Below, piece by piece: positions 8,101-18,876 of a DNA stretch of 26,312 nt. The stretch covers positions 2,116,932 to 2,143,243 of the forward strand of contig NW_019091356.1 of assembly GCF_001949145.1 (NCBI RefSeq). Direction: 5' to 3'. The notes below the pieces were generated by a model, which saw nothing but the letters and a program-made list of their open reading frames with translations, searched no databases and was not told the DNA's origin. The stretch comes from Acanthaster planci. Taxonomy: Eukaryota; Echinodermata; Asteroidea; Valvatida; Acanthasteridae. The position numbers and the translations under genes were made by a program. The stretch's first letter is position 1, and each line of letters opens with the position of its first letter.

Positions 8101-11100
8101 CGCTACCATTGACAGCCAAAACTGTTTCAGTTGTATCATGCATACCAAACTTAGACTTGGCTTGGGCTGAATAAATTCTAGCTCAGACTTCAGTCAGAGT
8201 TGAAAAAGTGAGCTAGGAATTGACTGAGACTGGTGTCTTCTCAGAATTGGCAGGGCTCAGATGAAATTGGACCCATCACCTTACAATTTCTGACACCCCA
8301 TCAACTCACCCTACTATTCACCTTTTTTTATAATTTTTCAAACTAGTTCAAGTCATATTAGCACTGAGTGCGTGTTGATCTGTGCGTCATTCTCAACTTC
8401 AGTTCAGGCATCCATTGATTCTCTTCAATGTTTCTACACTGCAGCTGCCCTTTGATAAGTGTACCAGGGTTCATGTATCCCGTCAAAGCGTACTACCTGG
8501 AGGAAGTTTCGGGCCTCCTGGGTGCAGGCATAGGTGCCCATGGTATCCAATTTTTTGAATAATTTTTCAAACCACTTCAAGTCAAATTAGTTCAGTCGTT
8601 AAAATCGTGAAAGGCTTGCTTCGAGGAAGCTTTTATGTGATTGACAATATTGGGTGTGTCGTTCCAGGGAGGAAATTTTAGGTCTCGTCCGTGACAATCA
8701 GGTGGTGGTTCTGTCTGGTGAGACAGGGTGTGGTAAAACCACCCAGGTGCCTCAATACTTGCTGGAGGAATGGATTCACCAAGACAAGGGTGCCCACTGC
8801 AACGTCGTGGTTACACAGGTAAAAGAAAAAAAGGAGGTCTGGAGTAAAAGTCATGGAGCTCCTTCACATAACATGCTCTCGATTTTCTCTCTACTTGGTC
8901 TTGTTAAAATCTGGAAAGTTTCTTTTTCCTGGCTTGGCACTCCTCAGAAGTCTTCTTTTCTATCCATGATTAAGGAGCATGTAGTGTGCCACTGGAGTGT
9001 CATCACTGCATGTTTTTAATTGGTTTTCTGAATACTTGCAGCCAAGACGAATAAGCGCAGTGTCAGTCGCTGAACGGGTGGCCCTTGAACGTGGTGAACA
9101 AGTAGGGAACACCATTGGTTACCAGGTTCGTCTCAGCAGCAAGCTCCCATACAACAACGGCTGCATACTCTTCTGCACGACCGGTATTCTGCTGAAGAAG
9201 CTGGAATCCAATCCAAGTCTCACAGGTAGGGAACGAATTTTGTGGACATTAAAACAAAATGAGATCTGTGCCAAGAAGACGTGATTTCTTGTGTGGACAG
9301 TAAACTAAGCAAAGTTGAGCAACACTGTTAAAAGTTAAAAAAAATCCAACAATAAAATGTGTACAGTTTTCTTCTTCTTTAGACCAATACTAGACTGACT
9401 GAAAGCATTTGTTTAAACCACTCAACAAAGATGTCATTAGATATGTCAAAATGCAATACTTAACCCTAACCCTCCTCAATCCTCCAACAGGTGAAGGATT
9501 GAGGAGGGTTAGGGTTAATACAAGTTTAGTTCATTGATATACACTGACATTTCATTCAGATCACAGGAAGTTACTTTGGGATGAAAGTCCCAGTAAGATA
9601 AATGTCAACAAAAACAAGAAAACATTGACAGAGGATTTCATCAAACCTATCCTTTGGAGGCCAGACAATTCTTTTGAGAACACCGTACCCTCAACACCAA
9701 GGAGATTTTCATGTCAATAAACTACGTTGATATCATGATTTTTGTCACTTGGAACATTGCAGGCATCAGTCACGTCATTGTGGATGAGGTCCACGAGCGT
9801 GACATCAACACAGACTTTCTCCTGATCCTCCTCAAGAACCTTCTCCGAGACAACCCCAACCTCAAGCTCATCCTCATGAGTGCATCCATCAATGCACAGC
9901 TCATCTCCTCCTACTTCAACGAGTGAGACAGGTTTTGGGTTTCTCGGAATTCAACTATATTCAAATTACTTTTTGGCCATACAGTGGTCAAGTCCTAATC
10001 CGATAAGGATAGCTCTTAATTCAAGAAAAATTAAGCCTAGAAAACTAGACTCTTTGATCAGAGTGATTGGGTTCTAATTATAGAGTGAAAACTGAATATG
10101 CGCTTAAAAAGATGTCCAGGAAATGTCCAAGCATTTGCAAAAGGACTTACCATGTACCCAGATTTAACTTGGAGTCTAAATCTTTTTTAGACAAATATTT
10201 CAACACTTTCACTTTGCCAACTCTCTCAAACATGACCTTGATTTGACGACATTGACGTGCACTTGGCCCACCCCATGTAACAGTAATTGTGAAGACTAGA
10301 AGGATTACACTACAGTTCTGAATTTAGTGCATTTGTAGACCGAGAAAGATATTGACCTTTATTTGGAAGTATTTGCATAGCACTGAGTGCGTGTCCCAAC
10401 AATCGGTTCAGGCTAGGAAGGTTAAGTTCTGTTCAGGCGTCCATTCATTTTCTTCATTGTCTCTACACACTGCAGCTGTCCTATGATAAGTGTACCAGGG
10501 TTCATGTATCCCGTCAAAGAGTACTACTTGGAGGACGTTTCGGGCCTCCTGGGTGCGGGCATTGGTGCCCATGGCAAAGGTAACCGGGCATCAACTTCCA
10601 TGGACGAGGAGTGCGATGTTGTCAGGCCGTTGACTGATGTGGACTTGGCCGTCAACATAATCAAGTTCATTGATGAAAGCAGGCCTCCTGTAAGTCAATC
10701 CTAGCCAGACACAAAGAAATCGAAACCACGGCTGTGGTTGTCATCTTGTAAATTTTCTTCCAACTCCTCTTTTCTTGCTTTTGTTAAATTCCTACTGAAC
10801 ATGAATTTTATGGTCCTTTATTGCTTTGTCGTGTCAACAGGGGGCTATCCTTTGCTTTCTTCCTGGCTGGCAAGACATCCGATCAGTGTGTGACAGATTG
10901 AAGGATATTTTGCCCAATGTAAGTTCTCATCAAATGCATCAAACAGTAACGAGACTTTGTTCTTATTCAGTACCACGTGAGCAAGATGTCATTTTGTCAT
11001 TAGATGTGAGAGTTCACATGATATGATAATTCTATGGCAGATTTGCATATGCATTTACATGGCACCCTTATTTACACCACATTGTCACTATCGATACAGA

Positions 11101-14100
11101 CAGACTTATTTTTTTTTCTACTTTTTACTCTCAAATCTTTGTTTTTTCCTCTCAGAGTGGGAAGCATTTGATATTGCCTGTACATTCCAGTGTGCCACTG
11201 TCTGCACAGCAGGACATCTTTGAAAGGTTCTCTTGCTTCCTCCTCTCTGTTTTCTAACAGTCTTTCTTATGTGTCCCACAATCTTGATCAACCTTATTTC
11301 CTTTTAGTGTTAATATTAATCCTTTCTGGTAATTACACCAAGGGTTTCTCAGAAGCGCCCTAGGCACTGTAGCTCACAAGCCTGAAGAAACCTGTAGAGA
11401 GGAGACATCGAGAAGCAGTTACAGTTTTAGAGGTGGGGGGAAAACCCCGGAGGCATATTCTGGGCGAAACCCAGGGAATCAGATAGGGACTGAATACGTA
11501 ATCCACATGTGGACCGAGACGGGTTCCACTTCGGGCAACAGAGTTGGAAGGCAAGGAAGGAACCACTATGCAAACCTGACTCCTCATGCGTTTTTTTGGC
11601 TAGTAGCCCCTGAATCCTGCAAGCCCATCAGGAAACTAAGGGCTTATTTTTTGTCAGTGCATTGATTTTTCCACGGAATCAAGTTCGTCGCAGAGTAATT
11701 GGAGAAGGGCTCCAACTTCCATCATTAGGCAGAATGCAACAAAACCTTGTCCGAGGTCGAGAATCTGGAAGGGTCTAGGAAGGTGTAGGATTAAGCCTGT
11801 CTACAACCCCTCCCCATGTAGATTTTGAAAGATCGGGAAGGTTGAGCATAGAAATAAGATAGGTGAAGTTTCCTTCCTTTCACTTTGCAATAAGACCTAT
11901 GAGAAGGTGTCCTCGTACCCAGAAGTGTTAGTGATGGACACCAAAGTCTACTCGGAACTTTGTTCCATCACAACGTATCTGAAAGTCAAGCGCAATGTGG
12001 AGTGTTTCGTCTGTTCCCCACAATCAGTCAATGGTTTATATGCTGTCGTGAGAGTTGATGGGAGGGAACCTTTTTCAGAATTAATTTTTGTGAAGTGTGT
12101 TATTTTGGCCTTAAATTATCCAGGCCGCCACATGGAATACGGAAGATTGTGCTTGCCACCAACATAGCCGAGACATCAATAACCATCAACGACGTGGTGT
12201 ATGTGGTCAATCCGGGCAACCACAAAGAAGATAGATATGACGTCAACTTAGGGGTATGTTTCTTTAAAAAAAAATGTCTCCATGCAATATTTACATTTGG
12301 TGAGATGCACAAATGGTAACCCATTTTTTTTTATTTCTACAGGTGTCATGTCTAGATGTCCAGTGGATTTCAAAGGCCAACGTCCGACAGCGCAAAGGTC
12401 GCGCAGGCCGCTGCCAGCCAGGGGAATGCTATCACTTTTTTAGCAAGAACCGATACCTTCAGCTTGGTAAAACTTGGACCACGTCTTGAAGTCTTCAATG
12501 AGACCATAATTGACCGGGGTCTTCTTGAGTGTGATTTTGAACTTAGATTATTCGTCACTGTAGAACAGACACAGTTTACGCATTCAATGTCTGTATGGTT
12601 CTCCACGCTTCGTATGTCAACAGATGCATTTTTTAGCTCACAAAGTGTCTATTTCAGTTAAGGATGAAGTTTGTAAGACCATTCACGCCATCTCTGAATA
12701 CACACGCAGCTTTTTCTACATTGTACCTTTGCCAGAGGATTACCAGGCCCCTGAGATGCTAAGGATCCCCCTGGAGCAGATAGTGGTTCAGGCCAAGGTT
12801 CACTTCAGAGACATGAGTGCTGCTAGTCTCCTGAGCCAAGCAATGCAGCCTCCTCCACTCTCAGCAGGTAAGCTTATATGAAACAGTCACCAATCCAGCC
12901 ACAGCCTTTGCAGTGATTGGCAAATTTAATTCAATCATTGGCCGCTAATCAGGAGCTGGAACTTTACAAATGGTGAATTTGCAGATTTTGTTTAAATCGT
13001 GGAATTGCACCACCGAAAAATATTAATTGTCATCAGGTTTTTTTTTTATAGTCATTCCCAGAATGTTTTTCAACCACTTCCTGCCGGGAAGCCCAGTTTA
13101 CTCCGGCATCAATAGATTTTGTCTGTCAGACTAGAGTGGTCACCAGTCAGTAATTTGTGTGGGTGTAAACGTTCATTAATTGAAACGGGAATTTTTGAAG
13201 AATTTTGAAAACTGAAAATCTTAAAAAAGTCCCGATTATGTGCACTGTATTTTTCAAACCACCAAGCAGCAAGTGGTTAACGTTTCATTCATCTTGTTGA
13301 AGTCAATATTTTGCATCACCTTTCTTATGGCCTAACATTAAATTTGGTGGACGCTCAGCTCCTATTGGCAATTAACAGGACATAGAAATTTGCCTGTGTG
13401 CTTTCATTTCTATCTTCGTTGTACCTGTCATAGTGGAGAAAGCTGTGGAGGTTCTGCAAGATCTTGCCATCCTCAAAGACGATGAATCACTTACTGCCCT
13501 TGGGGACAAAATAGTGGGTATCTCTGCCGACCCCAGACTAGCCAAGGCTCTTGTGCTGTCTGCTGTGTTCAGGCAAGTGAAAAACTACATGCTGACTGGC
13601 CAGGCAGCAAACAAGCTGATAAGTCCATGTCGTCCAGTAAAACTTATTTGTGTAAACAAACATTCGCAGATGCATTTCTCAATTTGCTGCTTGTAGTTCA
13701 GTCCAGCACAGGCTTACCTTGAAAACTGAACATCATGACAAATATGCCTGAAGCTGTCAGTATGGAGATCTCATCTATACATCGCTCACAGTTGTTGATG
13801 TTGTGTAACAGAAAAACATCCATAATTGTTTCTCTTTACAACCAGATGCGTGAGCCCCGTCCTAACAGTGGCTGCTGGCATGCATACCAGACCACCTTTC
13901 CTAGACTCCATGGAGAACAGGGCGGCCATTTTAAAGGTAGGGTGTGTCCGATAGCAGGCATTGTTGTGTTTTTGACTGCGGCTACTCTCTGCTGAGGTCC
14001 AGTGGCAAAACATGAAGCCACTGCCAAAAAATACAAAATTCAGATGTGGCTGAATACTTAGGGCATAGATGGTAATGTGTGAATATCGCGTGCATGTGCA

Positions 14101-17100
14101 TGTGAACATAAAAGTTGCTAACTCTAGAACTTTTTGATCATTGTTTTACAATTTCGAAAGAAAAGCTCTTTGCAGATATTCTTATCAATGAGCATGCGTT
14201 CAGACGGAAGCAAGAGTTTCTTTGTAATTGAGGTTAAGGCAGTAAATTCATTTCATTGTCATTGTCTGTCCCAGATCAGGAAATCATTTGCGGAGGACAG
14301 TTGCAGCGATCACGTCGCCCAAATCCAGCTGTACGAAGCCTGGGAACAGGCCATGTACGCATACGAAGTGAGGACATTCAATAAAAGAAATCTTGTCTAT
14401 CACTCCACAATGCTGTTTATCCAAGGTAAATTAAAACAGGCATTGATCGGACAGTTTTAAGTGAGTTATTTACAAACCACTAGGAAGAATTTTAAGCTTA
14501 ACAGTCTTTTGATGATCGAGCCATCAAAAAGGTCATATAAATTTATTTATAACAAATGTCCCTGCATCAGTAGATATCAAACAAGTACATCAACTATTTT
14601 TCCCAAAGGTCTTCGCAAACAACTTGCAGACAACCTTGAGGAGGCAAGCTTGGTAGCATCTTCTAAAGGCTGTCTCCATGGAAATGACACAAGCAATGAG
14701 TTTGCTTTTGATAACCAACTAGTCAAGGTAGGGACTACAAAAAGGATGCAAGTGATTTTTGATGTCCACTTTTTGATAGCACAAGAATATAATAGGAAAT
14801 TATGAGCAGTGTCGCATGGCTGTTGCCTGGGAGCTGATGTTCTTGAAAATGGTTTGTTGGCCTGATGGGCAGGGGTAGGAATAATGATTCTTTTGATCTA
14901 ATTTCCCTGGGGTGCCTTCAGAGTTCTTGCAGAGAAACCTAACCTTAACCTCATGCAGGAGTCTCCAGAGATATCATGCCAGATGCGAGTACACATTCAT
15001 CATTTCTTTGTCAAAGATTCCTAAAAAAATACAGGGCTTATTTTCAAGACGACTGCTAGCTTTTTGTTTGTTTGTCATCTCGTTTGCTACCTGCCCTGTT
15101 ATCTCTTTCCTGCCACCAGGGTGTCCTGTGTGGGGCGTTTTTTCCAAATTTGCTACGCGCGAGACGCGGACGGATCGAGAGGTCCAGAATGAAGCTCAGA
15201 CAGTTGGTCTACAAAGACATGTAAGTGAGCTCACATCGTCAGATCGTGGTGGATCAACAGAGCTACTATAGGCAGAAAATATCGTGTTGTAGAGTTGCTA
15301 AGCAGTAGATGACAGAGAACAAATCAGAAGCAGCTGAATTACATGTAAATTAGCCTGATTATCCTTTCTTGCTGAGCAAATATATCTGTACCTGTCAAAT
15401 TGTTTACTGAGCAGCTATGGAAATCGCTTCTCAAATGTAAATAGCTCGTTTTTTAATAGTCAGTATAATTATGCCACTCAGAAATCTAAAGACCAGCATT
15501 CCTAATAAGAAATTTCAGCTTTGAGCTAGTGAGAAGCAACGAAAATAAAAATGGTTATATTTCTGGTAGCAAAAATTGTGGCTTTGTATTTTCTACCCCG
15601 TATGAGGTCTAGAGTGAATTGGGTATTATCGACTGTGTGATAGCATTGTTTCTTTGGACAGAGATGAAATTTTGATAATTTCTGATGATGTTTCAATAAT
15701 TGCTGATGTTGTAATAATTTGTAGGGAATCCAACGTAGTGCTGCTGAGCCGTCGCTCAGTGAACTGCACAGAGAAATCGTTCCCCAGTCGCTGGCTCACC
15801 TACTTCTCAAAGGTAAGAGTCGTTCCTGCCTCAGACATTTCCATGATAGGGCACTTGTTCAGAACCTGCCTGGATCCTTGAGAATCGTTATGTGATGCTC
15901 TTTTTTAAAGAAAATCAGGTACCATGTGAAAGTAACAGTTGCTCAGCAGATGTATATTGGTACTCTGTTCCTTAGCAACGTGTGCTTGGTTTTTTATAAA
16001 AATAAGCCCTTTTATACACACCCTGAAAACTTCCTCCCTCATGGACAGTTCCAGTCAGATGCCCTTTTCCAGTGAAAATCTGTGTACTGTGTGATCCTGT
16101 CCCCTTACCCAACATTCGATCCTAATTAATGAGTAAGGAAACGTAAGTCTTGTGTTAAAAAAAAGGCTTCTGTACCCATGCGACCGTTAGCACAACCACA
16201 AGCACAGCCATAAATGGCGCTTACTATTGACAAACTTTTATGCTAGAGTAATCACAAATTTTCTGTTAACTGGAAATCAGAGCCATGAAAATGGGCCAAG
16301 GTCTTTACTGAGTGTAAACACTTAGGAATGTTGCAGATTGTACAAATGCTCTGAAGCTTTTGTACACTTCAAGAGGAAGAAGGCTAACATGCAGAAGGAA
16401 CATAATACGGATCGGATATGAATTTACTTGAGCAAAGTGGTCAAACTTTCACAGGTGGGCCAACATGTATGACATCTTGGTTTTTCAGGCAAGGAACGAG
16501 CAGATCTTTATTCACGATACATCCGTCGTTCATCCCTTGGCTGTTCTCTGCATGACTGGAAGGAAAGTGCATGTGGCTCCATTGACAAACAGAGGTGATG
16601 CTGACACCACACAGATTTTTATCAATTTTACATTTTTGCGTAGAGATTTTTATCTATTCATTAACCGAATGTTTGGGGTTCGGTGCTCAAACCTCACTGA
16701 AAAATAAGCTCAGTAAAAGACAATAACACGAGCAAAAGGATATTATGTTTAACATTTCCACACTAAATGATGTCTAAACACGAAGGACGTATCAGCAAAC
16801 TGTGCAGGTAGTGCTGGGCGAATGTATACTCGTTATCACCCTCAATGTGCTTTGCCACCTTGTCTTGGAGTTGCCAAAAAGGATTATGTAGTGGGAAACA
16901 TCGCACAAACTTTGAACAATAACAAAAGTGTCATCTTTTACAATTTCGTCTTTAATTTCAAGAGGAATAGAAATGTTGTAAAACAAAAAATTGTGTGAAC
17001 TGTTCAACTTCACAAATATGGTGCGTTTTCACATTTTTCACAAGTGCCTTGAGGTTTTATTTTAAAGATAGAATGTACTTTGTAACTATTTTTCGTTTTT

Positions 17101-17866
17101 TTATTTGTTCTCCAAAGTCCTAGAACCCTTTTTAAAACCTGGGATTGGTGTCTGTCTTTGCCACTTCAGAATTACAAACGCAACTTGAGGAAAACACCAT
17201 CCAGGATCCGGACACAGAGATCGTAAAGCTTATCGTTACCAGGAACGGCCATTCGTCCAGAAACAGCCCTACCTACCACAGGACCCCTGTGGCCTTCTAC
17301 ACAACGTACGAAACGGCCATGGCGCTGGTGGCCTTGATACGAGAGGTCAACATCATGGTGGACGAGTGCCTGAAAGCGGATCACATCGACCAGTTGGTGA
17401 GTTGAGCTTCTTGTGGTTGACCAACCACTGTTTACAGCGAGAAGATAAGAAATGGCCATTTCAGGGGACCTAGTCAGAATTAGAAGCATATTGGGAAGAG
17501 ATGTGGAGCTAGTGAGTGTGTAAGTAGTGTTGGTCCAGCCAAAAGATTTGTTGGGAATTAAAATTCAGTGAGTTAGAAAGATTGCATTTCTTTTCCTTCG
17601 CTTTAGTACGGATGGTCGTTCAGTTTAGTTTAAATGGTTCTGCAGAGGGAAAAAAAGGTCCAACAGTACGTTTGTTTTTGTGTTGTGTTATTTCTGTGCA
17701 GCCTCAAGATGTCAAAGACAGACATGAGGACGTCTTGGAGATCTTGCAGAAGGTCATCAACAGCCCTCAGTCCCCATTTGTAGATGCCGGCCAGAACAAC
17801 GACAGCGATGCCACCTCGAGCAGAAGCTCCTCGTCAACCCTCAACCTGAACCTCACCGCATGGTAG
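4941..17866 (+). CDS. DHX30: DHX30-like DEAH-box RNA helicase, 22 exons, complete
   Basis: This is an SF2 DExH ATP-dependent RNA helicase; vertebrate DHX30 acts in mitochondrial RNA granules and mitoribosome assembly. Exons: 4941-5151, 6164-6414, 6705-6869, 7670-7944, 8668-8818, 9042-9225, 9763-9922, 10476-10689, 10841-10918, 11156-11226, 12124-12253, 12343-12466, 12736-12867, 13434-13572, 13846-13936, 14275-14425, 14609-14727, 15120-15220, 15725-15812, 16489-16594, 17170-17396, 17702-17866. These sum to 3333 bases (1110 residues; human about 1194) with every phase matching. The order is mitochondrial leader-like N-terminus, one dsRBD, linker, RecA1, RecA2, winged-helix/HA2 and OB-fold. [39 protein letters not shown] and SRWLTYF are DHX30-type signatures rather than DHX9, DHX36 or DHX57. 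The only uncertain junction is exon 1 to 2. The start is the first ATG. Confidence 0.95.
5512..5702 (+). repeat. Dispersed repeat, copy 2
   Basis: This is the longer copy of the repeat at 2629-2763, in DHX30 intron 1. It includes about 55 extra bases (TTGCAATTTTTCAGACCAG and following) and ends TCTTTCCCTGGTC. A weaker echo at about 5815-5855 (GTGGTATCCAAATAAGGAATTC) may be a third, decayed piece. Confidence 0.75.
5969..6032. repeat. Imperfect 20-bp inverted repeat
   Basis: Arms at 5969-5988 (GAACTGTGGGGTCTGACGTC) and 6013-6032 are complementary at 17 of 20 positions, around a 24-base loop, in DHX30 intron 1. Each arm ends in GACGTC. It could be part of a small palindromic element; no target duplication is evident. 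Confidence 0.75.
6159..6869 (+). CDS. DHX30: DHX30 exons 2-3: double-stranded RNA-binding domain
   Basis: Exon 2 (to 6414) and exon 3 (6705-6869) encode [17 protein letters not shown], then [36 protein letters not shown] and [16 protein letters not shown]. The pattern is a dsRBD: an N-terminal helix, beta strands and the C-terminal A-A-A-L-A-C-A-K-L helix. It corresponds to the second RNA-binding region of human DHX30 (AEAENKAAALACKKLKSLG). The counterpart of the first human region is not visible in the window. Exon 3 ends with [11 protein letters not shown], matching the helix before the linker. The downstream 800-base intron (6870-7669) shows nothing recognisable. Confidence 0.9.
7670..7944 (+). 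CDS. DHX30: DHX30 exon 4: linker to the helicase core
   Basis: It encodes 91 residues plus a split Arg codon, rich in Glu, Gln and Arg and probably helical. The marker [11 protein letters not shown] matches DPITGKPYVPL of human DHX30, and LKLPIADMR leads into the core like LPVDPHRDTIL. It ends in phase 2 at donor GTCAGG. The next intron (7945-8667) contains the exon-8 copy. Confidence 0.92.
8323..8590 (+). repeat. Direct repeats of about 39 bp bracketing the exon-8 copy
   Basis: Bases 8323-8361 and 8551-8590 share TTTTTT..(A)TAATTTTTCAAAC, TTCAAGTCA and ATTAG with a few differences. The left copy ends exactly where similarity to the true exon-8 flank begins (CACTGAGTGCGTG). The repeat is not found next to exon 8 itself. 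Confidence 0.8.
8362..8543 (+). pseudogene. Partial copy of DHX30 exon 8 with its acceptor, inside intron 4
   Basis: Bases 8445-8543 match the first 99 bases of exon 8 (10476-10574) with seven substitutions and no indel. Upstream, 8362-8444 matches the intron before exon 8 more loosely, including the acceptor CTGCAG. The reading frame is open: [20 protein letters not shown], with three amino-acid changes (M to L, E to A, D to E) and four silent ones. It lies out of order, before the Walker A exon, and stops at GCCCATGG. A GTATCC there could act as a donor. Confidence 0.85.
8668..9922 (+). CDS. DHX30: DHX30 exons 5-7: RecA domain 1 (motifs I, Ia, II, III)
   Basis: Exon 5 (8668-8818) has Walker A GETGCGKT (about residues 318-325). 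Exon 6 (9042-9225) has motif Ia [14 protein letters not shown], then VRLSSK and [10 protein letters not shown]. Exon 7 (9763-9922) has motif II D-E-V-H-E-R-D (Asp about 420) and motif III. Motif III reads S-A-S (about residues 452-454), where the family has S-A-T. Intron 6 (9226-9762) carries a perfect hairpin. Intron 7 (9923-10475) shows nothing except the 95 bases upstream of exon 8 that were copied into intron 4. Confidence 0.97.
9460..9518. repeat. Perfect 24-bp inverted repeat with telomere-like ends
   Basis: Arms at 9460-9483 and 9495-9518 are perfectly complementary, with an 11-base loop (9484-9494). The outer part reads TTAACCCTAACCCTCC and its complement, so each arm holds about one and a half TTAGGG units. 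It lies in DHX30 intron 6, between the motif Ib and motif II exons. Confidence 0.95.
10476..12466 (+). CDS. DHX30: DHX30 exons 8-12: RecA domain 2 (motifs IV, V, VI)
   Basis: Exon 8 (10476-10689) has [15 protein letters not shown] and an acidic DEECDVV stretch. Exon 9 (10841-10918) has motif [15 protein letters not shown]. Exon 10 (11156-11226) has [19 protein letters not shown]. Exon 11 (12124-12253) has motif [16 protein letters not shown]. Exon 12 (12343-12466) has [14 protein letters not shown] and motif [10 protein letters not shown] (about residues 646-653), with the arginine fingers present. The Asp in the usual VVDSG after motif V is Asn here (VVNPG). Intron 10 (11227-12123) contains a SINE remnant near 11400-11600. 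Confidence 0.97.
11400..11600 (-). mobile_element. Degenerate SINE-like remnant in DHX30 intron 10
   Basis: The plus strand carries GAGGTGGGGGGAAAACC..GGAG, then CCACATGTGGACCGAGACGGG, GAGTTGGAAGGCAAGG and ACCACTATGC. Read on the minus strand this is ATAGTGG...TTGCCTTCCAACTCTGTTGCCC, like the tRNA-derived head of a repeat common in marine invertebrate genomes. The B-box region is degraded. Family assignment is from memory of the pattern; boundaries are approximate. Confidence 0.45.
12736..14425 (+). CDS. DHX30: DHX30 exons 13-16: winged-helix and HA2 region
   Basis: Exon 13 (12736-12867) has [19 protein letters not shown], the DEAH winged-helix signature (human VPEILRTPLENLVLQAKIH). Exon 14 (13434-13572) has [39 protein letters not shown]. 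Exon 15 (13846-13936) gives [19 protein letters not shown]. Exon 16 (14275-14425) has [16 protein letters not shown] and the ratchet-like helices. Exon 14 ends at a GC donor (CAG then GCAAGT); the other donors are GT. Intron 13 (12868-13433) and intron 15 (13937-14274) show nothing recognisable. Confidence 0.95.
14609..17866 (+). CDS. DHX30: DHX30 exons 17-22: OB-fold and C-terminal extension
   Basis: Exon 17 (14609-14727) has [15 protein letters not shown] and [11 protein letters not shown]. Exon 18 (15120-15220) has [19 protein letters not shown] (human GVLMAGLYPNLIQVRQGKV). Exon 19 (15725-15812) has [10 protein letters not shown]. Exon 20 (16489-16594) has [19 protein letters not shown]. 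Exon 21 (17170-17396) gives a helical [17 protein letters not shown]. Exon 22 (17702-17866) ends in a Ser-rich [20 protein letters not shown] before TAG. These match the DHX30 OB-fold and tail in order. Introns of 300-680 bases here (14728-15119, 15221-15724, 15813-16488, 16595-17169, 17397-17701) show no other feature I can support. Confidence 0.95.
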
Positions 17867-18301
17867 CAACGACCTCGCCTGACGTCAGGGACCCAGTTTC
17901 CAGAATGTCAGGATTATACCCGGTCACTGTAGTACTTGACAGCTTCTTCACTGCGAGTTCATCTCCTGCCCTCTGGTAATGTAGGCGCACACACATTGAC
18001 CCCTCAGGATTTTAGAATGACGTTAATGACTTCAGTGTGCATAGGAGAGAGACACAGATTTGCATAAAAATAATCAGAAAAAAAAATCAGGACGTCGTAG
18101 CTGCAGAGACTTTATTCTACATCATATTGACAAATCATCCAAAGGAGGCATTTGCCTGATTAGTTTCTTAATTGCAATCACCTTCTTCATTTCAGAGAAA
18201 AAAACCTCATCACAAGAAACCATTGAATAATGATTTTAGGCTGCTGTTCTGTATCTGTTATGGATAACACGGACAGTTTGCAACTTCACGTTTTACCCAC
18301 G

Positions 18302-18307
18302 AATAAA
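18302..18307 (+). terminator. Candidate polyadenylation signal for DHX30
   Basis: This is the first AATAAA on the plus strand after the DHX30 stop (436 bases downstream). Its use is inferred from position only. Confidence 0.35.
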
Positions 18308-18870
18308 TCACATACGTCATACATTTTCATTCATAGAAACAAAACAATCAACTGGCACAGAGCCAAAGTGTTGTTTCTCGAAAGCGCACACAAAATGGCA
18401 ATTACCCAGTTAGACTGATCCTTTTGAAACAGGCAACAAAAATGTGCTGTGCATGAAATCAACCCTCTAACAACATTAAACATTAGACTTTTATAACAAG
18501 GTTATCTAGACAATTCTGTGAACAGCTTAATTGTACTGCTTGGGAAAAAGAGTTCTTAAAAAGCCAGTCTCCTTTTTTGATATTTTAAACATCAATCCCT
18601 TTTTCTTCGGTTTGTAATTAAAGTAACGATTTGCTTGCTTTTTCCTCTTCTTTGTTTTTGGTAATGAACTGCAAATGCACGTCTTTTTATTTATATCAGG
18701 TTTAGTGCTGGCCATAAATTCTACTCAAAATATTATGAAATGGCTGATGTAAGCAATTTGGAGTAAAAAGTCTTGCCATAGTGTCTGTAAATACTGGTAT
18801 ACAACACCGTGGAAGAAAGACGCTCTTGTGTGAAAGGATGGGCAGTTTTTGTGCATGGAAGATTACTGTA

Positions 18871-18876
18871 TTTATT
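18871..18876 (-). terminator. Candidate polyadenylation signal for the FAS1 gene
   Basis: AATAAA on the minus strand lies 466 bases past the FAS1 stop; others are at 18691-18686 and 18115-18110. Which is used cannot be decided from sequence. Confidence 0.3.

Noticed and set aside
9460-9518. True interstitial telomere array
   Set aside because: Only one and a half TTAGGG units per arm are present; the rest of each arm is not telomeric.
14923-15024. Possible extra DHX30 exon ([12 protein letters not shown]...)
   Set aside because: Read in phase from exon 17 it hits a stop after a few codons, and exon 17 joins directly to 15120 in phase with the conserved [11 protein letters not shown]. The PNL resemblance is coincidence.
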